Source: Corynespora cassiicola
Taxonomy: Eukaryota; Ascomycota; Dothideomycetes; Pleosporales; Corynesporascaceae
NCBI GenBank assembly: GCA_022059125.1
Contig: JAEUWY010000005.1
Location: 2,108,001-2,172,000 of the forward strand
DNA length: 64,000 nt
Direction of reading: 5' to 3'
The position numbers were made by a program, and so were the translations under genes. Under the pieces are notes generated by a model, which saw only the letters and a program-made list of their open reading frames with translations, had not been told where the DNA came from and made no database searches. How positions within the stretch are numbered: position 1 is the stretch's first letter; the number at the start of each line of letters is the position of its first letter. Below, in pieces: positions 54,676 to 64,000 of this stretch.

Positions 54676-56088
54676 CTAGACAATGCGGGATCCAACCAAA
54701 TTAGGTTCTTGAGCCATATTTTGAGTGTCGTCATGATCAAAATCTTGCAATTCATGACATTTCGCCGGGCATGTGCATTCCGGTGTCTGGTACACCATCC
54801 AGTGTCCAACTATACTCTGAAGCTCTTCTTTGTAGTCGAATCCATGAGGCTGGTAATCGAGATTACGATGTAAGTAATACTGGTCCAATATGAATTCCCA
54901 CTTCCTCTTAATGTCGCTTTTGATTGTTCCGTGTAGACCCACTCGGGGGATTTCTTTGATAAAAGGAAAAGCGAACAGAATGACCCAGTCGACCATAGTT
55001 CTCCAGCAAGGCTCCCGTGACATGTTCTGGTGCTTTGGACTGTTCCGAAACCACCCTAGACAGTGATTCCACCGATAGAAATCAGCATATGGATTTTGTC
55101 GGCCTGATTCGGAGGGAGTCGGAAAGACCAGGTTCAGCTGTTTCAAAGTACGTGAATCTCGGATAAGATGTCCAGAAGAGTCTCTTTCAACGACGTGAAG
55201 GAAAGGGTCAATCTTGACACCGAAAAGTTCGAAGAACTGAGATATGGAGATATGAAGGCAGATCCTGGTGAGCCATCCATACGGCGGGGTAACTGGCGCT
55301 CTCAGCACATCGACAAGGACGGATTCATTGATGAAGTGTTTCCATGTTCCTAGGCATATAGCTTTTAGCACATCTTCACGAATAGAGTGGTTGATATCCA
55401 AAATATTGTAGTTTCGGGAATCATGACGTTTTGAGTACGAGAAGTCTTGATCAATCCGCGAGCCCAACAGCACTCGGGAACCTGTCACATCGACGCGAGG
55501 ATATATGCTTCCTCCCAATGTGTGGATATAGATCAGATTACGGATCTCAGCAGGTAGTTTCAGCAAGGGGAAATTTTTCCCATTCCTGTCCCACCATATT
55601 CGCTGGCGCTCGACTTCTGTTCGGTTGTGTTTTCGGGCTTTTCGGAACGATTTCAAATACTGCTTTAACGGCTGCCAGCGACCACCAATCCGGACGTGGA
55701 TCTGTTCAACCCTCAATACATTGTTCCCGCTAGGTATAAGCTTTATAGGCACTGCCTGAGGAAATTCTATACCTTCTTCCTTGAAAATATAGAATTTGAT
55801 CTCCGAACTTCCAGGAATCGGTGGCCATATTGTTGGACAGTCAGTTGCACTGGCTGCAACAAGACCAATGTTGGCGAAATTAATGTCACTTGCACATGCT
55901 TCCTTGATTGTTTTTCGAATCAAGATCAAAACCTCGTCATGCTGGCGTTTTGCAAATGTATACTTGTACCTGTATTGATAATACTTCCAGTTGCCGGATT
56001 CCTTGGGAGGTGGCTGCAGCAACAGTGGAAATTGCCGTTCAATAGGCCACGAACGAAAGTATTTCAGCCGATTCTTTAGTCGAGACAT
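54676..56088 (-). CDS. 2EXR/F-box-like hypothetical protein, copy B (paralogue of copy A)
   Basis: Single exon, 470 aa. Block-by-block similarity with the gene at 49095-50411: SEIKFYIFKEEGIEFPQAVPI against AKFYIFTRHNQEFPRTIPI, then RIWWDRNGKNFPLLKLPAEIRNLIY, WLTRICLHISISQFFELFGV with IDPFLHVVE, the phrase VDWVILFAFPFIKEIPRV, and the C-terminal PHGFDYKEELQSIVGHW. It adds a C-terminal Cys-rich tail (PECTCPAKCHE) absent from copy A. The LP-x-EIRNLIY core is again 2EXR/F-box-like. Divergence is large but both frames are intact, so selection has probably kept both. Function unknown. Confidence 0.78.
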   Translation of the reverse strand: MSRLKNRLKYFRSWPIERQFPLLLQPPPKESGNWKYYQYRYKYTFAKRQHDEVLILIRKTIKEACASDINFANIGLVAASATDCPTIWPPIPGSSEIKFYIFKEEGIEFPQAVPIKLIPSGNNVLRVEQIHVRIGGRWQPLKQYLKSFRKARKHNRTEVERQRIWWDRNGKNFPLLKLPAEIRNLIYIHTLGGSIYPRVDVTGSRVLLGSRIDQDFSYSKRHDSRNYNILDINHSIREDVLKAICLGTWKHFINESVLVDVLRAPVTPPYGWLTRICLHISISQFFELFGVKIDPFLHVVERDSSGHLIRDSRTLKQLNLVFPTPSESGRQNPYADFYRWNHCLGWFRNSPKHQNMSREPCWRTMVDWVILFAFPFIKEIPRVGLHGTIKSDIKRKWEFILDQYYLHRNLDYQPHGFDYKEELQSIVGHWMVYQTPECTCPAKCHELQDFDHDDTQNMAQEPNLVGSRIV

Positions 56089-56418
56089 GTGATTGTGTAG
56101 TGCCTGCTGCAGCGACTATCTTGGAAGAAGGCCAGAAGCCTAGACCGAAGCTGCCGGTCTTGACTTTCGAGGTTGCTTTTGTTGTGTAGGGTGTTTTTAT
56201 TCTTTTCCCAAGCTCTAAGGAAGGTTATAAATGACATTTGACCGACTTATTTATTGGTGAAAGTTTCTCAAGAAGATATGGAGGGTCAATGAATCCATGT
56301 GCGTTGTCAAATTTATCGTCCTGTTCTTCTGTCACGGGGTATGTCTGCTTCAAAAGTCGCCCCGGGTTTGGATGCAAATTTTATTGGAGGAAAGCTTTGG
56401 AATATATAGCCAATGAAT
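56089..56418. other. Intergenic, 330 bp
   Basis: Promoter side of copy B and 3' flank of the lipocalin-like gene. Nothing recognised. Confidence 0.45.
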
Positions 56419-56963
56419 TCATTTCTGTACATTAGGAATTATTCGCTTCCATATCAAACTGCCCAGAACACCATCCTCTGCCAAAATCGAAATATTGAGT
56501 GTATTGCCACCATCTAGGATTGTGTAATTTCTTTCTTGTTCTGAACCAACATAGTTTGGTACTTGTGCTACTATAAGGGGTCCATGAATGAGTAGCCCTG
56601 AATTTTCTGTGCGGATTTCTTTGATGTAGAAAGGGCCAGCATAGCAAAGTGTGTGTCTACCAACTTTAGCCCAGTCTGAGTCTGGTTGGCTTTCAACCTC
56701 TGGGATAGACACATTGAGTCCTTGTCGATGCTCTGGAGTCGTTGACATGATGGTCGCTGACATGTAACCGAGTTCATTGTACTGTATCAATCCAGCCGGA
56801 TTTGCCCCTGTGCCCCTTTCTCCGTTTGGTATGATAGTCCCATTAATGGTACTACATCTTGTTAGAGCGCAATAAATTGTACAGAGCCTGTTGCTTGCCT
56901 AACTCGGTATGCAAGATAGTACGTTCCAGCAAGCAAGGACACAATGTCCTTTGGAGTCACCAT
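56419..56963 (-). CDS. Lipocalin-like domain protein, with GC-AG intron
   Basis: Two exons, complement of 56419-56851 and 56899-56963 (165 aa). The assembled start is MVTPKDIVSLLAGTYYLAYR then VSTINGTIIPNG, followed by NPAGLIQYNELGYMSATI, YAGPFYIKE, LLIHGPLIVAQVPN and the last strand VLGSLIWKR. This matches the Lipocalin_5 pattern (LAGTW, GxLxYxxxGYMSA, YxGxY, W-[KR]-R) of small beta-barrel proteins, several of which lie in fungal metabolite clusters. The only frame-consistent intron uses a GC donor (AG|GCAAGC) with a CTCTAAC branch site and TAG acceptor. No signal peptide. It may bind or rearrange a hydrophobic small molecule; that is inference. Confidence 0.78.
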
Positions 56964-58060
56964 GTTAGATCTGGAATATGTTGTCTGATCCTCTGTGAAG
57001 AACACGAAAGAAAGATCATGTTGATATTTCGCCCATTTATATTGATCTGGACGCTCTGATCTAATTTATTTCATTCAATTCTACACTGACGCTACCATTC
57101 ATGCCGGTTAAATATCACCTTACGCCCTGCAGCAGTGTATCACAGTCGGGAGAGAAGCACCATTTGAAGCTACACAAAATTTTTGAAGCGTTATTATTGC
57201 GAAAGCAAATATTACTGGTTCGATCCTATTGGGACCAATCAGGCACATCGTGATGGCAAACGGAAGGAATTGGAATAACATGTGCGATGGGAATCAGCGA
57301 CAAGCGACACTCATCCTTGTTATATTATATTGCTGCTGATGTGATCACCTCACCCCTTGTAAAATCCGCATACAGGTCCAATGATAATACGTTCAGTCAT
57401 ACAGTAAAGCCAATAGGACCGCCGAGGGCTGAACGACTGAGTCAGATCTACCAAGCTTCACACCGATCGTGGAATCTTGCATTGTCATTGGTAGCAATCA
57501 TAATAACCCGCCCAACAGAGTAGTACAATGCAAATTTAGCTTTCCTGGGTATGCAACCGCTTTCAGAGCTTCCACACGGCTTATCGCCGTGAGACGGTGT
57601 ATATCATGGTTTCGAGTGACTCAGACTTCAAATTGATCTGCAAATGTTAGTGGCCTAGCTCGAAGTACTTGCATTAGTTCCAATGCAAGCCATTTTTAAT
57701 CTCTGATTCGTTGAGATTATCAGGGCCTGAGACCATGGTACAGCTTCAGGCTTTTTCTCTTGTAAATCACTCAACAGGAAGCACTGACCAAATAAAACCC
57801 CCCAAAGCTGGCCCAAAGAACGAATCGCCATCTTTACTACTCTTCTTGATTGAATTTGCACCTAATATGATTTATTTAAGTCTCATAGTGGCAGGAGATC
57901 TGTTAGAGTATGAGTGAACAGAGATATAAGAGTAGGGTACGCTAGCTAACAAAGCCAACTGCTACTTTTATTGATAATGTTTAATTAGACCAATGAGTTT
58001 TTTCGGAATTACAGATTTCGATATAAAGAAATCAAGCTACTAGTCTGCTGTACTCTCAAT
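56964..58060. other. Intergenic, 1.1 kb
   Basis: AT-rich, only short frames (the largest 78 codons at 57287-57523) without domains or splice support. No element recognised. Confidence 0.45.
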
Positions 58061-59017
58061 CTATACTAATAGGTATTCAGGACTTTTCAAGTCCACCCAT
58101 CCAAGATTGGGCTCACTTTGCTTCCATCCCAAACGCTCTCGCACTAGTGGACTATACTCCTTGACGTCCTTTACAGGATAGGAAAGGTATGAAATCTCTT
58201 CTTGCCGATAGTTACCTGAGCAGCAAAACATAATATGCACCATGCGACTCCCTTCACCAAGGTTGTATTCCCCTGCCCCGTGGTAAGTGCTGCCAAGCAT
58301 CATGAAGGCCTCGCCTTTTTTCAAGCAAACATCCACAACTCCTTTGGAGCCATCATCGCCGAAATCAGGCTGTTCGTCACCCCATAAATGACTGCCAGGA
58401 ACTACTCTCGTGGCACCGTTCTCGCGACGAGTGTCGCACCCAGGTACAAAAAGGCCAAGCAGCATGTCTCGGTTAGGCGAATAACTGGATGCAGTATGGT
58501 GACGATGATGGTGGTTTTTATCGTCGCGATGCAATTTCTGGGCCTTGGTGCCAGGCCGAGTATCCATGGTAATTGCGATAGATAGCAGAGGTGGGCATGT
58601 GTTCGTCGAAGGCTCGTCACCATACCACGCTGTTGTCGTGAGGTTGAGAAAATGCGACACCATGTCCTAGTTGGGAATGTCAGAAGCCTAGCGTCATAAT
58701 TTCTGAAATACGCCTAAAACGTCCTTGGCATTTCATATCCATATTGGATCTCTCACCTGATACAATGGGTCGCTGAAGAACTTTTCTCGCACAGTCGGGC
58801 TTCTCCCAATCAGGCGAGTGCATGTTTTGGTGCCTCCATTCAAGGCACCGACTTGACTGTTGGGCTCGTCCACATCTAGGTATGGCTGTACTTCTTTTCT
58901 GGCTTGTTCTAAAGTTACACCATCTGTGAAGTCAGTTACTATGACCCCTCCATTCTTTTCTAAAGCCTCTATGAACTCGGTACGTGGTGCCGTGTATGGG
59001 ATGCGTTGAATGGACAT
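58061..59017 (-). CDS. Phytanoyl-CoA dioxygenase (PhyH) family Fe(II)/2OG oxygenase
   Basis: Two exons, complement of 58061-58666 and 58757-59017 (288 aa). Exon 1 carries the N-terminal PhyH elements (LEKNGGVIVTDF, DVDEPNSQVG). Exon 2 holds the double-stranded beta-helix core: LHRDD gives the His-x-Asp iron pair, GLFVPGCDTRRENGATRVVPGSHLWGD is the conserved strand block, and STYHGAGEY gives the distal His. An Arg for 2-oxoglutarate lies about ten residues later (EGSRMVHI). Fungal members of this subgroup are common tailoring enzymes of alkaloid and meroterpenoid pathways. It is transcribed in the same direction as the downstream FMO. Confidence 0.87.
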
Positions 59018-59549
59018 GGTGCATCGATTTAGACTGGGTCAATTGCAAACAACTTAAGAACTGAGCAGTTACGTCCTTTTTATCATCATGTCCATAAGGG
59101 CTATCGGATAGGATGCTTGTCGGATCTACATTCCCGAAAGGATTATCTTATCTACAAAGCGGACAACATCGCCGAATGCTTAGTCATGGGCTTGTGTCAA
59201 GAAGGAAGTATCACCTGAATCTTGAGCTCCAGCATCGGAACAAGCGAAATAATCATCAATGAAAAAAGCTTAATCCAAGTATGCGATTAAAACTGTGATA
59301 AAATAGTGTTTGCCACGTAGTTAGCCTTGAACCATGATATCAGCTTAACCGACGCCAGTGTCAGTTCGGCTGCGCAACCCACAGATGTCTATCATCATCT
59401 TCATCGCTAGAGAATTCTATTGCCTCTAAAAAAAACATGAGTCACAAAATGGAGCCCTTTTTCTGCATTTTCTGTGAATATCTGCCCGTACAAAGTTGGT
59501 GCTATTTGACTACTGTGCGCGCCCCCCTGGAGCATCGCGAGTGTCGACT
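59018..59549. other. Intergenic, 532 bp
   Basis: Probable promoter of the PhyH gene and boundary of the Hsp70 relic. No other feature recognised. Confidence 0.45.
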
Positions 59550-60275
59550 TTAGGATTGTGTTGTTTTTTGAATGCCCTGAATTTCACAATACGCTGACCC
59601 ATTCGTCAAGGTGTTTATTGCTGACATGGAAAGTATAGCTTCCGCTTTTCCGCTTGAAGAAGGAACGCATCGCGCCGATGGGTTGCAATTTGAGGACCTG
59701 CTGCCGAGGAAAAATAAAGTTGCGTATTTGGCTGCCCTTTGAACCGCCGCTTCCCTAAAAACCAACTTCGAGAGTACTCAGTACCGCACCAAGAGTCAGA
59801 GAGTACTCTTTTGATATATATGATCCTCGAACAGCCTCTAGTACATGCGACAACACCAATCCCTTTCTTCTCGAAATTCGCATCTTCAATAACCTCTTCG
59901 ATGATATGAGTCAGCTGGTCAAAGGCAGCTTTGCATAAGTGTTCCATATTAGCTCGAGTAATCATTTGATACAAAGTTCCTTCTTCATCAATGTTACTCA
60001 TCTCAATTAAAATCCGTTCCTGTGATGATGGTTCGATTTTGGCCCGTCCGCAGGCATTTTGAAACCTTCTGACCACTCCTGGACTTTTAGGAAAACCGTA
60101 TTTTCTCTTTTCATTGAGATACTGGATACAATTTCCCATCAAACATTCAGTACAGTATTCGCCTCCAACTGATGCTCTGGCAACGGCCTTAGTGTCAGCT
60201 GTACCATCTTCAGGGCAAATGATCAAAAAAGCCCGCACCGATATCTATGACGAACGAATGGATGAAATAGAGATA
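59550..60275 (-). pseudogene. Hsp70 (DnaK-family) fragment, truncated and frameshifted
   Basis: Translation in three successive frames follows the middle of the Hsp70 ATPase domain: VIDIGAGFFD (for IFDLGGGTFD), then GGEYCTECLMGNCI and LNEKRKYG, VVRRFQNACGRAKIEPSS (for RRLRTACERAKRTLSS), ITRANMEHLCKAAFDQL (for ITRARFEELCADLF), VVACTRGCSRIIYIKRVLSD (for VVLVGGSTRIPKVQ), then after a frame change LVFREAAVQRAA (for AVAYGAAVQAA). The first 180 residues and the peptide-binding domain are missing, and at least two frame breaks are seen, one near 60225 and one near 59770. Unusual glycine losses fit decay. It lies just 3' of the FMO gene, on the same strand. Short introns could explain single breaks but not the missing ends. 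Confidence 0.7.
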
Positions 60276-60307
60276 AGAAATCTCGATGGGAACAAGAGTA
60301 GACTTTA

Positions 60308-62013
60308 TTAGATGAAATGCGCGCTGTCTTTCTTTATGCGCTTGACAAAAACCCATTCTTTATCATGTTGAGCACATCCATCCTTTCCTGGCTCTGGATA
60401 TTTCTTTACATGATCGTAAGCCCATCTTGCATTCGCATCCAACACAGGCGGAAATCTTCCCTCTCCCTCCAGCACCGGCAACCCACTCAAATTGTACAGA
60501 TACCGGAACCATTCCATCGTTTCACCATCATCCCATTGTATAGTGTGAAAACCTCGTTTCTCTCTTTTAACCAGTGCTGCCCTTTTTTTCTCCCACTCAT
60601 CCATTTGAAAATCTGAGGGAAGGGGTCTCGCATTTCGGCCAGCGAAAAGACGCGCGAGAGCAACAGCTTGGTACTCGAAAGAACGAAATGTCAGAACTCG
60701 TGGTAAGCCAATCAACCCCAGGCTTTCTGGGAACTTCCGAGAAAATGTATGCTGATAGAATCCTACTGCTCTGTTTTCCTTATAGTCAAAGAGCGGCCCC
60801 CCATTTTCTTTGGAATTCCAAAACGGGTAGGAAGGCTTATATCCTGTGCAATAGACGATTGAATCTATATTTCCAAGGGTACTGCCATCTTCAAAGATGA
60901 TTTCTCCCGTGGATGGATTGAACGCTTCAATAACGGGCTTCCATGTTACACCTTCGGGCGGATATTCACCATCCCATCTAGAGCGCGAGCGCCGGGATTG
61001 GTAGACTGGCAATATCGTCTTACGCGACTGAACAAGCTGTGTCGTGACATCGTGCCCGGATGCAGAATTTCCAATGACCAGAATTCTCTTGCCGTTGAAC
61101 TGCTCTGCTGTCCGGTAGAGCTTAGAGTGTGACACTCGACCCGGATATCTTTTAGTATATTCATCTAGGCCCTTGACAAATGGAATCTACAGAAATGAGC
61201 ATGGGACCTAATGAGCCATCGCGGGTGCATGCGATGGTGATATGGCTTACAAAAGGCACCGAATAATGTCCATTTCCAATTATCAAAGAATCAAATTGTT
61301 CCTCCCACCATGAATCTACGCGATTTATAGGATCATGCCTTCTAAGAGTGAGATTCCACCCACCGCGCACGTCATTGGTACCAGCGATGCGGGTGACATT
61401 TTCAACCGTTGTGTTCAGGACCAGAAATCGATCAGTACCATGGGAGGAGAAATAGTTCTGAATGTACTGTTTAGGGATCCAGTGTGGCACAAATGGACCA
61501 TAGGTGAATCTCTCATCAGAGAAGGACATGATAATCTCGGGCACATTTGTTCTTGGAGACTATCAGTAGCGGCGATACTCACGTTTGTGAAGAGACAAAT
61601 AGCCTGAACTTACGTGAGCTCTGAATAAATTGGAGTTCGATCATAGCGATATTGCGTCGATGGTTTAGTGGTTGTCGGGAGGGTGGCTGGCGGCTTCAAA
61701 GGGGGGTCGATTTCTGGGGGCAGCTTTCCGGGATTGAGTTCGAACGAACAACCCGGGTCCGCGTCGTAAACCCTAACTCCTCATTAATGATTGACTAATG
61801 GCGATCGATGGAGCATACCATGTGCCACCAGGTACTTCTCGCCGCTCAAATACCTTTATCTTCTCAAAGGCATTTTCGGAAACAAGGGCCGCCGCCGCTA
61901 TCGCACCTGATAATCCCTAAGCTCGGCACCTCTAGTGATCGCGAATGGGTGCGGATGGTACCGGCAGCTCCAGCTCCAATGATGGCCACGGACCTCACGG
62001 ATGATTCCGACAT
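60308..62013 (-). CDS. Flavin-containing monooxygenase (class B, FMO GS-OX/Fmo1-like)
   Basis: Five exons, complement of 60308-61186, 61251-61551, 61614-61772, 61819-61906, 61962-62013 (492 aa). The assembled N-terminus SVAIIGAGAAGAIAAAAL restores the FAD Rossmann motif across intron 1, followed by KVFERREVPGGTWVYD across intron 2. The segment FERFTYGPFVPH and the linker FVPHWIPKQYIQNYF occupy the FMO-identifying zone. ILVIGNSASGHDV is the NADPH motif and IVYCTGYKPSYPF the ATG-containing motif. Length fits the ~450-500 residue eukaryotic FMOs, which oxygenate nucleophilic S or N atoms. It differs clearly from the longer FMO at 20.7 kb. It runs toward the Hsp70 relic and PhyH gene. Confidence 0.9.
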
Positions 62014-64000
62014 CGATCGAAAGAGCTATGACTGATGACCTTTTCAGATACCGATTTCCTTGCCAAGCTAAAAAAAACTCTATACGAAGAAGATTGTTTC
62101 GATACACTGCCGAGACAATGAGTTCACCGCAAGTGTTGGGGGTAGGACGTTGGATGGCGGCAAAAAGCCGCCATCATGAGGTGAGTGTCTTTGCAGACTC
62201 AGACCGAAGCGAATGGCGTGCTCGATGGCGGTATTTGCGCCATGATGCCTGCTACAGCTGGATAACGCCTCGAGAGGTGTACGGATGCAGAGGGTTCGGG
62301 TATGTTATCGATAAGATAAAACACTAGGTCACAATAGGTTAGTTCAAGATTCATCCCGAGGTCGTCTGAATGATTGACCTCATTAGTATCGGTCTGTATA
62401 GCACAGGCGAAGTAAGAGAGAGCATGTTGTCCTGCTTTCGGTCGCGATAAAACCACGTAAACCCATGATTCGGCGTGTGATTGCAAAGCGTGGAACATTC
62501 AGCTATCACACTACAACGAGATCCCACCCTCGTGGCTTAACGGCCGATGCCTAGCAAACGATTACATTGCTAGGTGCGATTTGCAGCAAGCCCCGGGAGA
62601 TCTAGGTAACCAAGGGTACAGATTGGACAACGAAGGCAACATTTGATATCCAGAAAGACTCTGCTTCTTCAAACTCCTTCTAGCCGCATTTTAAACTTAA
62701 GTTTATCTAAAACTGTTGGCTAATAACAATATTTACAGTGCTTCCCTTGAAGAGAGAGACGGCGTTTCCATTCAACATCCGAGCAATGGCTGATCTATTC
62801 GGCTTTCGGGAGTGCGACAAACAGTATTAGTGCGACAGCTGAATCCACCAGATATACTATGAAGCTTTGATACGCAGAAATTAAGATTTGCTTTTGATCT
62901 CCAAAAGGCTTACCTCTAATAAGATCGTCTGGATATTGTCAGGACCCTAGGTGACGGGTTGCGGCGGAACCTGTCGACAGTTAAATCGCAACCTGTAGCC
63001 GCGAGTGAACTACAGTATGCAGTTGTTATGCGGCCTACCCTAGTGCATAGCATAAAAGCGGCATATCATACACCCTGGAGCATGACCCTGGCAGACAGCC
63101 GCTTGTTCAAGCCGGCATGAGAAATCTCTTGATAAATACTGCAGCTGCCTAGTTTCGACCCTGAGAAGAATAAAACCTTCCTAGACTAAGCATGCACGTG
63201 GAATAGATATGGAGAATGTTAGACAACTCCAGCGGGGAGTTGCGGGATAGGCCGTGACATACTATCTAGACTAAAGACCCTAGAGACTCATGTACATTCG
63301 GGAGGCAAATTTCGTGCGGGGTTTGGTGCGGAGGTGACTAGGGTCAATCCTGTTATTCACATGCTTGATTCCTAAGCCGGTAGCCGTCTTTGTCGATCGC
63401 TATGAATATCGGGGATGATGCGGAGAAGCCAAGCCGGTAGATCCGGATAGGATTGATGACCGAGCCTAGAGTCCGCGCAGTTTTCTTTGACTGCGGGGCG
63501 AGAATCGGTTGTATACTTGCGCAGCGGTGAGGCTCTTGTAAAAGTCAGACTGCAACCTTAGGGTTGTAGGTGTTGCCAACTCGAATCGAGTCTTCTTGGC
63601 GATATTTGGTTCCCTGGGCCGCTTGAAACAGTTCGCAGATCACCTACATTTACACATGCCCAATAAAACTGTATCGTACATTCCCCTGTAGGGGCTAGAT
63701 AACATGTTTCATGTTTATTCGGTACGCAAAGCTATAACTCAAATTCGATCAGTGTGCAATGTCGTAACTTAAGGATCTCTCACGAGAGCGATACCACTCC
63801 ATGAAAATGCCGGAGTTCAAGTATCGTCACATGTACGTACTACCTACTCTTGTCTGATTGAGCTAGATCAAATTTCTCCATACGCTAGCCTTCCACGGGG
63901 TACAGTACCTGAACTCCGGCTTGGTGGTCTAGCGCGTCGGTAATCTTTCCGCTGTTGTCCCGGTATTCTACCGAGGCCTTGCCTATTCCAAGTATACATG
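62014..64000. other. Gene-free region, 1.99 kb, to window end
   Basis: No frame longer than about 108 codons, no domain and no splice pattern on either strand. The sequence lacks long repeats. The first 200 bp are the FMO promoter side. Confidence 0.5.

Noticed and set aside
57200..57235. GGTTCGATCC T-loop-like sequence
   Set aside because: No A-box or acceptor stem at the right distance upstream.
63915..63990. tRNA-like start (TGGTGGTCTAGCGCG) near the window end
   Set aside because: The T arm lacks a GGTTCGA-type loop and the acceptor stem does not pair well; no cloverleaf could be drawn.
1..64000. CRISPR arrays, insertion sequences, LTR or TIR transposons
   Set aside because: No regularly spaced repeats, long terminal repeats, transposase or reverse transcriptase motifs were found on either strand.

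Overview
This is nuclear DNA of a filamentous ascomycete (Pezizomycotina). The genes carry short introns of about 45-130 bp with GTRNGT donors and CTAAC/CTGAC-type branch sites. Diagnostic fungal families are present: a Zn2Cys6 regulator, a HeLo-domain protein, fungal-type RACK1 and U1-C, and THEM6-like and SRAP proteins. Short TACCTAGGTA-type repeats lie between genes. The species cannot be named from the sequence. I reconstructed exon-intron models by hand; total lengths divide by three and family motifs read through every junction listed. No CRISPR array, rRNA, convincing tRNA or intact transposon was seen.

Layout. 1-7.1 kb: the 3' part of a hybrid histidine kinase, a HeLo/degenerate-AAA+ fusion and an MFS carboxylate-type transporter. 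7.1-9.4 kb: a gene-poor gap. 9.4-11 kb: an acidic protein built on repeated DLVRWVSRR motifs. 11.3-17 kb: a possible lipid-metabolism group with a FarA/CTF1-type Zn2Cys6 regulator, a peroxisomal enoyl-CoA isomerase (C-terminal HKL) and a membrane-anchored THEM6-like hotdog protein. The last two are divergent and share a promoter holding seven copies of CCTCGG, the site known for FarA/CTF1-type factors. 18-25 kb: an orphan protein, a flavin monooxygenase and a secreted M20 amidohydrolase.

26-48 kb is mostly conserved housekeeping genes: Mgr3-like TPR protein, SRAP/HMCES, a three-domain isochorismatase-AlkB-GST protein, NDUFAF2, a calponin-repeat protein, U1-C, NmrA-like protein, RACK1 with a probable intronic C/D snoRNA, and a peroxisomal dienoyl-CoA isomerase (C-terminal SKL). 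Among them lie a PKPAP-rich secreted protein and a small cysteine-rich secreted peptide.

49-62 kb looks accessory: two related 2EXR/F-box-like proteins flank a secreted GMC oxidoreductase, followed by a lipocalin-like protein, a PhyH dioxygenase, an Hsp70 relic and a second FMO. 62-64 kb shows no gene.

The most unusual signals are: (i) an apparent U2-type AT-AC intron plus a 6-nt microexon in the U1-C gene, which encodes a 5'-splice-site recognition protein; (ii) the CCTCGG cluster next to a FarA-like gene; (iii) the isochorismatase-AlkB-GST fusion with a lost isochorismatase lysine; (iv) a snR24/U24-like snoRNA in a RACK1 intron; (v) a HeLo domain joined to a pseudo-AAA+ ATPase.
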